Below, in pieces: positions 32,131-39,764 of a stretch of 64,000 nucleotides of DNA. The stretch lies in NCBI GenBank assembly GCA_964504195.1, contig CAZDDI010000009.1, positions 42,393 through 106,392 of the forward strand, read 5' to 3'. The translations under genes were made by a program, and so were the position numbers. Below the pieces are notes generated by a model. The model was not told the DNA's origin and did no database searches. It worked only from the letters and a program-made list of their open reading frames with translations. The DNA is from CAZDDI01 sp964504195 (GTDB taxonomy: Bacteria; Chloroflexota; Anaerolineae; B4-G1; SLSP01). How positions within the stretch are numbered: position 1 is the first letter of the stretch; the number at the start of each line of letters is the position of its first letter.

Positions 32131-33153
32131 GTGAACGATACTGCTTTCTATCCCATCGGCAAACTACCCCAGGCCGCGCTTTTGCGGCTGTTGACCAAGT
32201 ACACCGGCGGTGCGGCTGACCCCCGCGTCATCCTCGGCCCTGGAGTGGGGCGCGATGCTGCTGTGTTGGACTTCGGCGAACGGTATCTGGTCGCCAAGAG
32301 CGATCCCATCACCTTCGCCACCGACGAAATCGGCTGGTATTGTGTCCATGTCAATGCTAATGACATAGCCTGTCTGGGGGCGCAGCCACGCTGGTTCCTG
32401 GCGACGCTGTTGCTGCCCTCTGGTAAGAGTGATCAAGCCCTGGTGGAGCGCATCTTCGCGCAGATTGCGGATGCTTGCGCCGATCTGGGGGCCACGCTGG
32501 TGGGCGGCCACACCGAGGTCACGCATGGATTGGAGCGGCCCTTGCTGATGGGGACCATGCTCGGCGACGTGTCCCCGGAGGCCCTGGTGCGCTCCGACGG
32601 TGCGCGGCCCGGCGATGCGCTCCTGCTCACCAAAGGCATCGCGGTCGAAGGGACGGCGTTGCTGGCCCGCGAGTGGGGCGCTACCCTGCGCGCTACGCTC
32701 GCGCCAGAGTTGTTGGAGCGCGCCGCCGGATTCCTGCACGCGCCGGGCATCAGCGTCGTGCGCGATGCGACGCTCGCCGCCGCCGCCGGGCGTGTCCACG
32801 CGATGCACGACCCCACCGAGGGCGGCTTCGCCACCGGCGTGTGGGAGCTCACCGAGGCCGCCGGCGTAGGCGCGTGCCTCGATGCCCCCGCACTACCTAT
32901 CTATCCGGAGACCCGCGCTCTTTGCGCCGCGCTGGGCCTCGATCCGCTGGGGTTGATTGCCTCCGGCGCGCTGCTCATCGCTGCTGATGCCGCCGACGCG
33001 CCCGCGATTGCTGCGCGCTTGCAGGCGGAAGGCATCCCCGTCGCCATCATCGGCACGGTGACAGCAGAACCCGGCGTGCGGCTCTGCGGGCCGGAGGGCG
33101 AGCGCTCGCTGCCCCGTTTCGCCCGCGACGAGCTCGCGCGCCTCTACGATTAA
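32131..33153 (+). CDS. AIR synthase family protein (HypE-like paralogue)
   Basis: A 340-residue AIR-synthase-related protein of the HypE/ThiL superfamily. Motifs: LGPGVGRDAAVLDFG (ATP-binding Asp), KSDPITFATDEIGWY, NANDIACLGA, GGHTEVT, GDALLLTKGIAVEGTALLA, and HDPTEGGFATG. It lacks the C-terminal PRIC cysteine tail essential to HypE, so it should not make the cyanide ligand; its substrate is unknown. GTG 32131 is chosen; AAGGAG at 32112-32117 is closer to an ATG at 32120, which would encode only MTIL before a stop overlapping the GTG. That tiny frame may couple translation. Confidence 0.82.
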   Translation: MNDTAFYPIGKLPQAALLRLLTKYTGGAADPRVILGPGVGRDAAVLDFGERYLVAKSDPITFATDEIGWYCVHVNANDIACLGAQPRWFLATLLLPSGKSDQALVERIFAQIADACADLGATLVGGHTEVTHGLERPLLMGTMLGDVSPEALVRSDGARPGDALLLTKGIAVEGTALLAREWGATLRATLAPELLERAAGFLHAPGISVVRDATLAAAAGRVHAMHDPTEGGFATGVWELTEAAGVGACLDAPALPIYPETRALCAALGLDPLGLIASGALLIAADAADAPAIAARLQAEGIPVAIIGTVTAEPGVRLCGPEGERSLPRFARDELARLYD

Positions 33154-33156
33154 TCC

Positions 33157-34389
33157 ATGATAACCTCGCAGCTCCCCACGCACCTCCCCCACGACCGCGA
33201 AGGCAAAAGCACGCTGGTTCACAAGCTGCTGTTGCTCAGCGGACAACTTGGGCGCATTCCGCCGCTGGCGCTGTTGCCGCTGTGGATAGGCTGTGCCCTG
33301 TTCGCCGGATTGCTCTGGGGGCGTGATTGGCTCCTGGTTGCTGTAACGGTGGCCGTCGGAACGCTGTTCGACGGGCTATCACTGGCCCTCTTGCCGCGCC
33401 GCTCCCGCTCGTGGGGGCCGGTCACGCCGCCGCTCCTGGGGCTGACTGCGCTGCGCGCCGGGCTAGTCGCCGCTATCGGGCTGCTGGCCGACCCCGGAAA
33501 CCCTGCCATGCTTGTGCAACTCCTCGCGCAAGTCACGCTCAGCGCGATTGCCGTTTACGCCACCTGGATCGAACCCTTCGCCGTGCGTATCACGCGGCAG
33601 GAGCTTGTTGTGCCGGGCTGGCGGGCCGGGCCAACATTGCGGCTGTTGCATATCAGCGATTTGCACTTCGAGGGCCATTCGCCCCGCGAGGCCACGGTAC
33701 TCGCGGCAGTGGAGCGCTTGCGCCCGGATGTCATCGTGCTCACCGGCGATTATCTGAGTCTATCTTCTGTCTATGACCCGGCGACGCAGGCTGGGGCGTG
33801 CGAAGTTTTGCAGGCATTGCGCGCCCCGCTGGGCGTATTCGCTATCACTGGCAGCCCGCCGGTGGATGTGCCGGGCATTGTGCCGGAAGTCTTTGCTGGT
33901 GTGCCGGTGCAGTGGCTGGAAAACGCTCACACCACGCTCACCTGGGGCGAGAATCGCTTGCTCGTGCTGGGGGTATGCTGTACCACCAATGACGCGACGG
34001 ATAGCGCGGTATTGCGCCAGCTGTGGGCCACCACGTCCCCACAGCACCCCGTGCTGCTGTTGTATCACACGCCCGACATCATGCCTACAGCGGCGGAGCT
34101 GGGCGTCACGCTGTATCTGGCCGGGCATACCCACGGCGGGCAGCTGAGCCTGCCGTTCTACGGCGCGCTCGTCACCAGCTCCAAATGGGGCAAACGCTAT
34201 GAGGCCGGGCGGTATCAGGCAGGGGCGACCACGCTGTATGTCAGTCGCGGTCTGGGGTTGGAGGGGCTGGGCGCGCCGCGCGCGCGGTTCTGCGCCCCGC
34301 CGGAAATCATCCTATGGGAGCTGCGTGGTGAAATCCAGGATAGTGCCGGACTATTGGTGACGGGGCAAGTCCCGGCAGATCCGTGTTAA
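33157..34389 (+). CDS. Metallophosphoesterase with N-terminal membrane helices, GNHD motif replaced
   Basis: 410 residues: about four hydrophobic helices in the first 130, then a calcineurin-like phosphoesterase of the YkuE-type membrane-associated group. Metal-site motifs: ISDLHFEGH (DxH), LTGDYLS (GD), LLLYHTPD, and LAGHTHGGQ (GHxH). The GNHD/E motif expected after GVFAI reads TGSPPVD, so the metal-bridging Asn and catalytic His are absent, which may abolish or change activity. It starts 3 bp after the AIR synthase-like gene, indicating cotranscription. Confidence 0.8.
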   Translation: MITSQLPTHLPHDREGKSTLVHKLLLLSGQLGRIPPLALLPLWIGCALFAGLLWGRDWLLVAVTVAVGTLFDGLSLALLPRRSRSWGPVTPPLLGLTALRAGLVAAIGLLADPGNPAMLVQLLAQVTLSAIAVYATWIEPFAVRITRQELVVPGWRAGPTLRLLHISDLHFEGHSPREATVLAAVERLRPDVIVLTGDYLSLSSVYDPATQAGACEVLQALRAPLGVFAITGSPPVDVPGIVPEVFAGVPVQWLENAHTTLTWGENRLLVLGVCCTTNDATDSAVLRQLWATTSPQHPVLLLYHTPDIMPTAAELGVTLYLAGHTHGGQLSLPFYGALVTSSKWGKRYEAGRYQAGATTLYVSRGLGLEGLGAPRARFCAPPEIILWELRGEIQDSAGLLVTGQVPADPC

Positions 34390-34448
34390 GAATGCCCGGC
34401 AGTGTGGCCCTTCGGCAAATTCAAGGGCCACACTGCGTCCCTGCGGGG

Positions 34449-35030
34449 TTACAAGACCGCGTAGATGATGGTTTGCAGCAGCATGTTTAGCAGTAGCAGG
34501 GCGAAGAATAAAACCAGCGGCGAAAAATCCAATGGGCCAACCAACGGCATCCGCCGACGAACCGGCCCTAGCAGCGGCTCGGTCGCGCGCCACAAGAAGC
34601 GCATCACCGGATTGATGTAGGAGACCCCCAGCCATTCCAGCAACAAGCGCAGCATCAAGATCAGCAAATAGACCTGGAACAGCAGGTTGACTATTCCGCC
34701 GACCCATCGGGCCAGGTTGCCGAAGGGATCGAACAGCCAGAGCGGCGGCGCAGCGATCAAATAGAGCACTTGCAACACGATCAGTCGCACCAGCCACAAC
34801 ACAAACAGTGTCGCTAACGGGGCGATGTCCACATAGCGCCCCCCCATCGAGCGGATGCCCCCTTGCATTACACGGCGTACCGGGCGTACCAACGGTTCAG
34901 TCGCCTGCTCCAGTCTGCGTAGCCAGGGATTGCGCGGTGAGACATTCAGCCACGGCAGGATGACCTGTAGCAATAATGCCAAGCCTACCACGCCAAAGAA
35001 AAAATTCACAAGTCTAAAAAGAAGATTCAC
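34449..35030 (-). CDS. YggT family membrane protein (two YggT units)
   Basis: 193 residues with two repeats of the YggT unit, each a helix pair around a conserved stretch: RRLEQATEPLVRPVRRVM in the first and RFLWRATEPLLGPVRRRMP in the second, each followed by a DxSPL/DIAPL-type helix. YggT proteins are integral membrane proteins associated with osmotic tolerance and, in some lineages, division-site machinery. The GTG start at 35030 follows GAGG 7 bp upstream. The upstream gene is yggS, a widespread pairing. Confidence 0.82.
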   Translation of the reverse strand: MNLLFRLVNFFFGVVGLALLLQVILPWLNVSPRNPWLRRLEQATEPLVRPVRRVMQGGIRSMGGRYVDIAPLATLFVLWLVRLIVLQVLYLIAAPPLWLFDPFGNLARWVGGIVNLLFQVYLLILMLRLLLEWLGVSYINPVMRFLWRATEPLLGPVRRRMPLVGPLDFSPLVLFFALLLLNMLLQTIIYAVL

Positions 35031-35078
35031 GGGTGTACCTCGTCTGTGAGATGTGTAAAACAGAACCGCCAAGAGCGT

Positions 35079-35810
35079 TTACCGCGCGCCAAAAATGGCT
35101 CGCCCAATGCGTACCTGGGTCGCGCCCTCTGCCACGGCCACCTCAAAATCATCGCTCATGCCCATGGAGAGCTGCGACCAGGGGTGTTGTGGGAACTGCT
35201 CGCGCAGTGCGTCGCGCAAGGCGCGCAGCGAGGCGAACACCGGGCGCACAGTTTCCGGGGCATCACTGATAGGGGCCAGCGTCATCAGGCCCTCCACACG
35301 GAGGCCGGGCAAGGCCAACAGGGTGCGCACTGCGGTGAAAAAAGCTATGCGCAGGTCAGGATCGTGTTCCCAGCCGGCGAGCGCGTAACCGTGCTTGCTG
35401 GCCTCGCCGGAAACATTGCACTCCAGCAGGATGGGTAGCTCGCGCCCGGCAGCCACAGCCAGCCCGCTAAGTTTTTCCGCCACGGCCAACCGCTCTACAG
35501 CATGGACGTAATCGAAGTGCGCGATGACCAGCGGGGCTTTGCGGCGTTGAATCGGCCCAAGTATATGCCAGCGAGGCGTCGCGCCTAAGGCCTGTACCTG
35601 CGGGATTTTCTGTGCGCCCTCTTCAGGGCGATTTTCTCCGAAGTCTTGCTGCCCGGCTTCCCACGCAGAGAGCACCGTTTCTGGCGGGTGCGTTTTACTC
35701 ACGGCAATCAACTGCACGCCCTCAGGGTCACGTCCAGCGCGCAGAGCCGCTTCAGTGATACGCGCGCGTATCTGGTGTAGATTGTCCGCGATAGGGGCTA
35801 GTGTACCCAT
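35079..35810 (-). CDS. yggS: YggS family pyridoxal phosphate homeostasis protein
   Basis: A 243-residue single-domain PLP-binding TIM-barrel protein. The Schiff-base lysine is in LIAVSKTHP (about residue 39), followed by QDFGENRPEEGAQKI, HILGPIQRRK, ECNVSGEASKHG, GLMTLAPI and LSMGMSDDFEVAVAEGATQVRIGRAIFG, covering the family signature from end to end. It buffers PLP in the cytoplasm. The gene overlaps the rhomboid gene by 13 bp and precedes yggT. Confidence 0.93.
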   Translation of the reverse strand: MGTLAPIADNLHQIRARITEAALRAGRDPEGVQLIAVSKTHPPETVLSAWEAGQQDFGENRPEEGAQKIPQVQALGATPRWHILGPIQRRKAPLVIAHFDYVHAVERLAVAEKLSGLAVAAGRELPILLECNVSGEASKHGYALAGWEHDPDLRIAFFTAVRTLLALPGLRVEGLMTLAPISDAPETVRPVFASLRALRDALREQFPQHPWSQLSMGMSDDFEVAVAEGATQVRIGRAIFGAR

Positions 35811-36529
35811 GGTTCATCCTCATCATAAAAGTCTGTCGAGGGGGGCGTATAAAAAATGTGTGGTGGGGGCTGGCGGCGCCGCTTGAAAAACAGTAGTAGC
35901 ACTATCCCAGCCACAAAGCCGCCGATGTGCGCCCACCAGGCAATGCCACCCACTTGCATCGCCGGGCCGAGACTGGCAACGCCGTTGAGGAGTTGCGAAA
36001 CGAACCAAAATCCTAATACCAGCACTGCCGGGACCGGGATTTTGGCAAAAACGAAAAAGAGTGGCAACAACATGTAGACACGCGCGGTGGGATAGAGCAA
36101 TAAATACGCGCCCAGCACACCCGCTACCGCGCCGCTCGCTCCGATGATGGGGATCGTGGAGTGGGGGGCCGCCAGCACTTGGGCCAGCCCGGCGATGATG
36201 CCACAGAGCAGGTAGAAGGCAATGAAGCGACGCGTGCCCATGTTATCTTCCACGTTAGCGCCGAAAATGCCCAGGTAAAGCATATTGCTGATGATGTGCG
36301 CCCATCCGCCGTGCATGAACAAGGATGTAATGAGCGTCCCCCACACCTCCGGAGCCATGCGCCATTGATTGAGGGCGCTGGGGATCAGCCCCCATTGCAG
36401 TACATGTGCGCGCACCTGGGCCGGTGTGAGTAACAGTTCAAACATGAACACCAGCACGTTCGCGCCAATCAGCAAATACACGCCAACAGGCCGGTGATAG
36501 GTGTGTAAATCATCGCCAATAGGAATCAT
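35798..36529 (-). CDS. Rhomboid family intramembrane serine protease
   Basis: A 243-residue six-helix rhomboid. Key residues: HGGWAHIISNMLYL in TM2, the catalytic Ser in GASGAVAGVLG (TM4), and the catalytic His in AHIGGFVAGI (TM6). The C-terminal tail is acidic and Pro-rich. It cleaves membrane-embedded substrates. It is the first gene of a short minus-strand operon with yggS and yggT. Substrate unknown. Confidence 0.92.
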   Translation of the reverse strand: MIPIGDDLHTYHRPVGVYLLIGANVLVFMFELLLTPAQVRAHVLQWGLIPSALNQWRMAPEVWGTLITSLFMHGGWAHIISNMLYLGIFGANVEDNMGTRRFIAFYLLCGIIAGLAQVLAAPHSTIPIIGASGAVAGVLGAYLLLYPTARVYMLLPLFFVFAKIPVPAVLVLGFWFVSQLLNGVASLGPAMQVGGIAWWAHIGGFVAGIVLLLFFKRRRQPPPHIFYTPPSTDFYDEDEPWVH

Positions 36530-36597
36530 AGGGCTTACTGTGCTCCAGGGGCAGTTTTAGCAAACGCGCTCATGGTGATAGGATACAGCAAAACCCG

Positions 36598-36689
36598 AAA
36601 TTCTCAAATCCATAAGCCGTTATTTATCGATAAAGTACTACCCAACCCAATTTGGGCGAAACCTGCCAGGTCTTAACTCAATGACATTG
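36598..36689 (-). mobile_element. 134-bp MITE family, copy 3 (truncated)
   Basis: Read on the minus strand it begins CAATGTCATTGAGTTAAGAC, continues with CTGGCAGGTTTCGCCCAAAT and a diverged middle, and loses similarity before the right inverted end. Only one terminus is preserved. It lies between the rhomboid gene and the promoter of the pyroglutamyl peptidase gene. Confidence 0.65.
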
Positions 36690-36716
36690 ACATACGGGGC
36701 GTAGGTATCCGCAAAG

Positions 36717-36744
36717 TTGCTCTAACTTTTGCCTGTGGTACAAT
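36717..36744 (+). promoter_or_regulatory. Promoter of the pyroglutamyl-peptidase gene
   Basis: TTGCTC (36717-36722), a 16-bp spacer and TACAAT (36739-36744), 40 bp before the start codon. It lies just outside the MITE remnant. Confidence 0.55.
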
Positions 36745-36783
36745 GATCATGGTATCTGCTTCTTGCTCGCTTATGGAGGAATC

Positions 36784-37401
36784 ATGCACTCACGTATGCG
36801 CATTGCACTTACCGGCTTCGAGGCATTCGATGGGGATGCCGTCAATCCCTCGCAGTTGTTACTTGAACAAGTCATATCTCCAGCGGGGATCGAACTTTGC
36901 ACAACTGTATTACCAGTGGATGCTGAGGCACTTCCCGCGTGCTTACTGGATTTTTTGGAGGCACAGTCGCCCCAGGCCGTGCTGTTGCTGGGCGTGGCTG
37001 TGCAGCGTCCAGCTATGTGTTTGGAACGGGTCGCGCTCAATCTACTGGACTTTCGTATTCCTGATAACGCCGGGCGGCAATTGCGCGAGCAATCCATTGC
37101 GCCGGACGGCCCAGCAGCATACTTCGCTACGTTACCGGTGCGCTCCTGGGTTGAGCAGCTACAGGAAGCCGGTATCCCAGCACAGGTTTCTAATACTGCT
37201 GGAACCTATCTCTGCAACCAGGCATTTTACCTGGCGCTGCACTGGGCCGTCAGACAACCGCAGCTACCGCGTATCGGATTCCTGCACCTCCCGGCCTTGC
37301 CGCAGCAAAGCGCTCGGCGAAGTTCCCCACCTGCCAGTATGGCGCTGGAAACAATGCTGACGGGCGTGCAAATTCTGTTAGAAGGTATACAATCAGAGTG
37401 A
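36784..37401 (+). CDS. pcp: Pyroglutamyl-peptidase I family protein
   Basis: A 205-residue cysteine peptidase (family C15) that removes N-terminal pyroglutamate. Recognisable features: ALTGFEAFDGDAVNPS at the N-terminus, the region with catalytic Glu (CLERVALNLLDFRIPDN), the nucleophile in GTYLCNQAFYLAL, and the His in GFLHLPALPQQ. GGAGGA (36775-36780) precedes ATG 36784. The spacing of Glu, Cys and His fits the family, so activity is likely. Confidence 0.9.
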   Translation: MHSRMRIALTGFEAFDGDAVNPSQLLLEQVISPAGIELCTTVLPVDAEALPACLLDFLEAQSPQAVLLLGVAVQRPAMCLERVALNLLDFRIPDNAGRQLREQSIAPDGPAAYFATLPVRSWVEQLQEAGIPAQVSNTAGTYLCNQAFYLALHWAVRQPQLPRIGFLHLPALPQQSARRSSPPASMALETMLTGVQILLEGIQSE

Positions 37402-37489
37402 AGTGTGATGCGTGAAACGTGAGCAGAGAACCGAGCGCAACGTGTCACTTTGCGTAACCTGATGGTTTAGCAACCCCCGGAGGTAAGGT

Positions 37490-37711
37490 ATGGAAGCATT
37501 TTTGATAGAGCTGCTCAACCGTGCGTCGGAGTTTATCGCCCATCGTAAAGGGCTGCCGGTATTGGTTGGCGTGGGCTTGATTGCGATTAATCTATTGCTC
37601 AACCTGTTACCGGCCTGGTCGGTAGTTGCATGGCTGGCACGCACCAACCTGTTCTTGCATGTGGGACTCATTGTGAGCCTGTTGGGTATCCTCATCGGCG
37701 ACGCTGTTTGA
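37490..37711 (+). CDS. Small membrane protein
   Basis: 73 residues, two hydrophobic helices (VLVGVGLIAINLLLNLL and LFLHVGLIVSLLGILIG), no motif I recognise. GGAGGTAAGG is well placed before the ATG, which supports a real gene. It stands alone between pcp and the LysM gene. Confidence 0.65.
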   Translation: MEAFLIELLNRASEFIAHRKGLPVLVGVGLIAINLLLNLLPAWSVVAWLARTNLFLHVGLIVSLLGILIGDAV

Positions 37712-37828
37712 GACTTTGGCAGACCTAAAAACGCACCCCAAAATAGGGCTATCTATTGCATATTTTCGTGAGTTGCAGTATGATAGGTATGTAGTCTTTC
37801 ACTGGTTTCCTTAGAAGAGGAGGTACGC

Positions 37829-38299
37829 ATGAAGAGAATAGTTTTGACCTTGATACTGCTGAGTGTCATGCTGATGCCGGCCCCTACCGCAACCGCCGCC
37901 CCAACGAGCGGTTGGACGGTACGTGGCAACCATGTCGTGCGTGCTGGCGAAACGCTGTTCTGCATCGGACGCGCGTATGGCGTGGATCCGTGGGCCATCG
38001 CGGCGCAGAATGGCATTATCAATGTTAATTTGATCCACCCCAATGTGACGCTTGCTATTCCCAACATGCCCGCTACTTTGCCTCCTGGCCCTATCTGCAC
38101 GCCCCAATTCGACCAGCCAGTACAACAACCGCCTACTTGCAGCGCTTGTACCTGCCGCTACGAACACTTGATCGTGACTGGCGACACGCTGTTCAAGATT
38201 GCCTCGCTGTACAACGTGGATATGCAAGCTATCGCCAACTGCAACTGCCTCTACAATCAAAACTACATTCGCATCGGCGATAAATTGTGCATCCCGTGA
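37829..38299 (+). CDS. Secreted protein with two LysM domains
   Basis: 156 residues: an N-terminal signal peptide (KRIVLTLILLSVMLMPAPTATA), then LysM 1 (HVVRAGETLFCIGRAYGVDP to IPNMPAT) and LysM 2 (HLIVTGDTLFKIASLYNVD to KLCIP), joined by a Cys/Pro-rich linker. Both have the GETL/GDTL signature that binds N-acetylglucosamine polymers such as peptidoglycan. Several cysteines may make disulfides. GAGGAGG precedes the ATG. The superoxide reductase gene follows 64 bp later. Confidence 0.85.
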   Translation: MKRIVLTLILLSVMLMPAPTATAAPTSGWTVRGNHVVRAGETLFCIGRAYGVDPWAIAAQNGIINVNLIHPNVTLAIPNMPATLPPGPICTPQFDQPVQQPPTCSACTCRYEHLIVTGDTLFKIASLYNVDMQAIANCNCLYNQNYIRIGDKLCIP

Positions 38300-38363
38300 A
38301 TTTAGAGGGTGGTGCATGTTTTTCAACCCATCACCCATCACCAGATCAAAGGAGATGAGATTG

Positions 38364-38756
38364 ATGAAATTTGGAGATACTATTCAATCAGCCGACTGGA
38401 AAGCTGAAAAGCACGCGCCTGTTATTGAGGCGCCGGAAACCGTAGCGGCTGGGCAGGTTTTCCATGTCACGCTGAGTGTGGGCAAAGAGATTCCTCACCC
38501 CAATACCACCGAGCATCACATCCGCTGGATTGATCTCTACTTCAAGCCGGAGGGCGACAAGTTTATCTACCAGGTGGGGCACTTCGAGTTCGTCGCACAT
38601 GGCGAATCGGCCAAAGGCGCGAACCAGGGACCGGCGTTCACCCAACCCTTCGCTACCTGTGCGCTGCAGGTGCAAGCGTCGGGTACACTGATTGCCGTCT
38701 CGCTATGCAACATTCATGGCCTGTGGGAGAGTTCCCAACCGCTCGCTCTGGCCTGA
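38364..38756 (+). CDS. sor: Superoxide reductase (class II, neelaredoxin type)
   Basis: A 130-residue single-domain superoxide reductase, reducing superoxide to hydrogen peroxide at a square-pyramidal Fe centre. All ligands are in place: the EKH motif (Glu15, Lys16, His17), His45, His51 and the pair Cys115/His118 in CNIHGLWE; IPHPNTTEHHI and YQVG.FEFVAHGES are near-signature. There is no N-terminal desulforedoxin domain. ATG 38364 has AAAGGAG 9-10 bp upstream; an in-frame ATG at 38355 is too close. It lies directly upstream of the ferritin-like/encapsulin pair and has no cargo-loading tail of its own. Confidence 0.93.
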   Translation: MKFGDTIQSADWKAEKHAPVIEAPETVAAGQVFHVTLSVGKEIPHPNTTEHHIRWIDLYFKPEGDKFIYQVGHFEFVAHGESAKGANQGPAFTQPFATCALQVQASGTLIAVSLCNIHGLWESSQPLALA

Positions 38757-38773
38757 GACTCGCGCAAATTATA

Positions 38774-38823
38774 ACGCAGCGGCGAGGCGGCGCGCAGGCG
38801 CTTACGCGTCGCTGCGTTTTTGT
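38774..38823 (+). terminator. Rho-independent terminator after sor
   Basis: Stem ACGCAGCGGCG (from 38774) with CGTCGCTGCGT (to about 38817), a GC-rich loop, then TTTTTGTT. It separates sor from the ferritin-like gene, so the two transcripts may be distinct or partially read through. Confidence 0.65.
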
Positions 38824-38846
38824 TAGGTTACACAAAGGAGTTGTTG

Positions 38847-39761
38847 ATGCCCAAACTACCCAAGTCAGATTTGATCCACCGACTACAGGCGCTCGCTGAG
38901 GACGAACATGCCGCCATCATCCAGTACCTGCGCCATGCTTACGGCATGGGCGAGACTCCGCTGGCGTGTGAGATCGAAGGCATCGCCCGTGATGAGATGC
39001 GCCATTTCTGGATGCTCTCTCGCTGGATTGTGCGCCTGAGCGGCCAACCCACTATCGAGCGCGGCTTCACGGATCTGGCGGGAGCGACCCCGCCCGAATG
39101 GCTGGCGCGCGATGTGGCCGCCGAAGAGCGCGCCATTGCCGACTACCAGGCGCTCATTGCGGAGGATATTGCCCCGGACTTGCGCGCTGATCTGGAGCGC
39201 ATCCTCGCCGATGAGATCCGCCACCATGACGAGTTCACCGCTTTCGTAGTGGAAGCGCAGGCCGAGGCCGAAGCTGTGCCGCCTGCAGCGGGTGTGCCCG
39301 AAGTACCGCTCGGCGCGCCCGATCAGGAGGCGCTGGAGTGGGGCGTCAGCCACGAGTACGCCGCTATCCTGCAATACCTGACCCACTCTTTCGTCATTCA
39401 GGATGAGGAAGTTTCCCGTCAACTGGAACTGCAAGCTGTCAACGAAATGCAGCACATGGGCTGGTTCGGCGAGGAGTTGATGGAGAAGGGCGCAGAGATG
39501 CCTCTTGATCCACACGCTGTGAGCCGCCCCGCCACCGCCGCTGCGATGCTCGAAGCCGACATTGCATTGGAGAACGCAACTGCTGCGGCTTACGCACGTT
39601 TTCTCACCACGATGACCAATCCCGGTGCCAAGGATGTGGTCGCTGAGGCGCGCGGCCACGAGCTCTATCACGAAGGCCTGTTTACCCGGCTGCTGGCGCG
39701 CGTGCGCCGCGCCGCTTCTGGCAACTGGACTATTGGTAGTCTTAAAGAACAAGGAGAATAA
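38847..39761 (+). CDS. Tandem ferritin-like protein with C-terminal encapsulin cargo-loading peptide
   Basis: 304 residues forming two ferritin-like four-helix bundles fused by a Pro/Ala linker (about 140-158). Each bundle has a complete carboxylate di-iron pattern: Glu20, Glu50xxHis53, Glu94, Glu123xxHis126; and Glu170, Glu200xxHis203, Glu242, Glu272xxHis275. The extreme C-terminus SGNWTIGSLKEQGE matches the consensus (L/T-V/I-GSL-K/R) of encapsulin targeting peptides after a short linker. The encapsulin gene starts 3 bp later. AAAGGAG precedes ATG 38847. It is predicted to be a ferroxidase/iron-handling or peroxide-reducing enzyme packaged in the shell. Confidence 0.88.
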   Translation: MPKLPKSDLIHRLQALAEDEHAAIIQYLRHAYGMGETPLACEIEGIARDEMRHFWMLSRWIVRLSGQPTIERGFTDLAGATPPEWLARDVAAEERAIADYQALIAEDIAPDLRADLERILADEIRHHDEFTAFVVEAQAEAEAVPPAAGVPEVPLGAPDQEALEWGVSHEYAAILQYLTHSFVIQDEEVSRQLELQAVNEMQHMGWFGEELMEKGAEMPLDPHAVSRPATAAAMLEADIALENATAAAYARFLTTMTNPGAKDVVAEARGHELYHEGLFTRLLARVRRAASGNWTIGSLKEQGE

Positions 39762-39764
39762 CCT

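Noticed and set aside
38364..38756. Superoxide reductase as encapsulin cargo
   Set aside because: Its C-terminus (after CNIHGLWE) has no GSL-type loading peptide, and a terminator-like hairpin lies between it and the cargo-shell pair.
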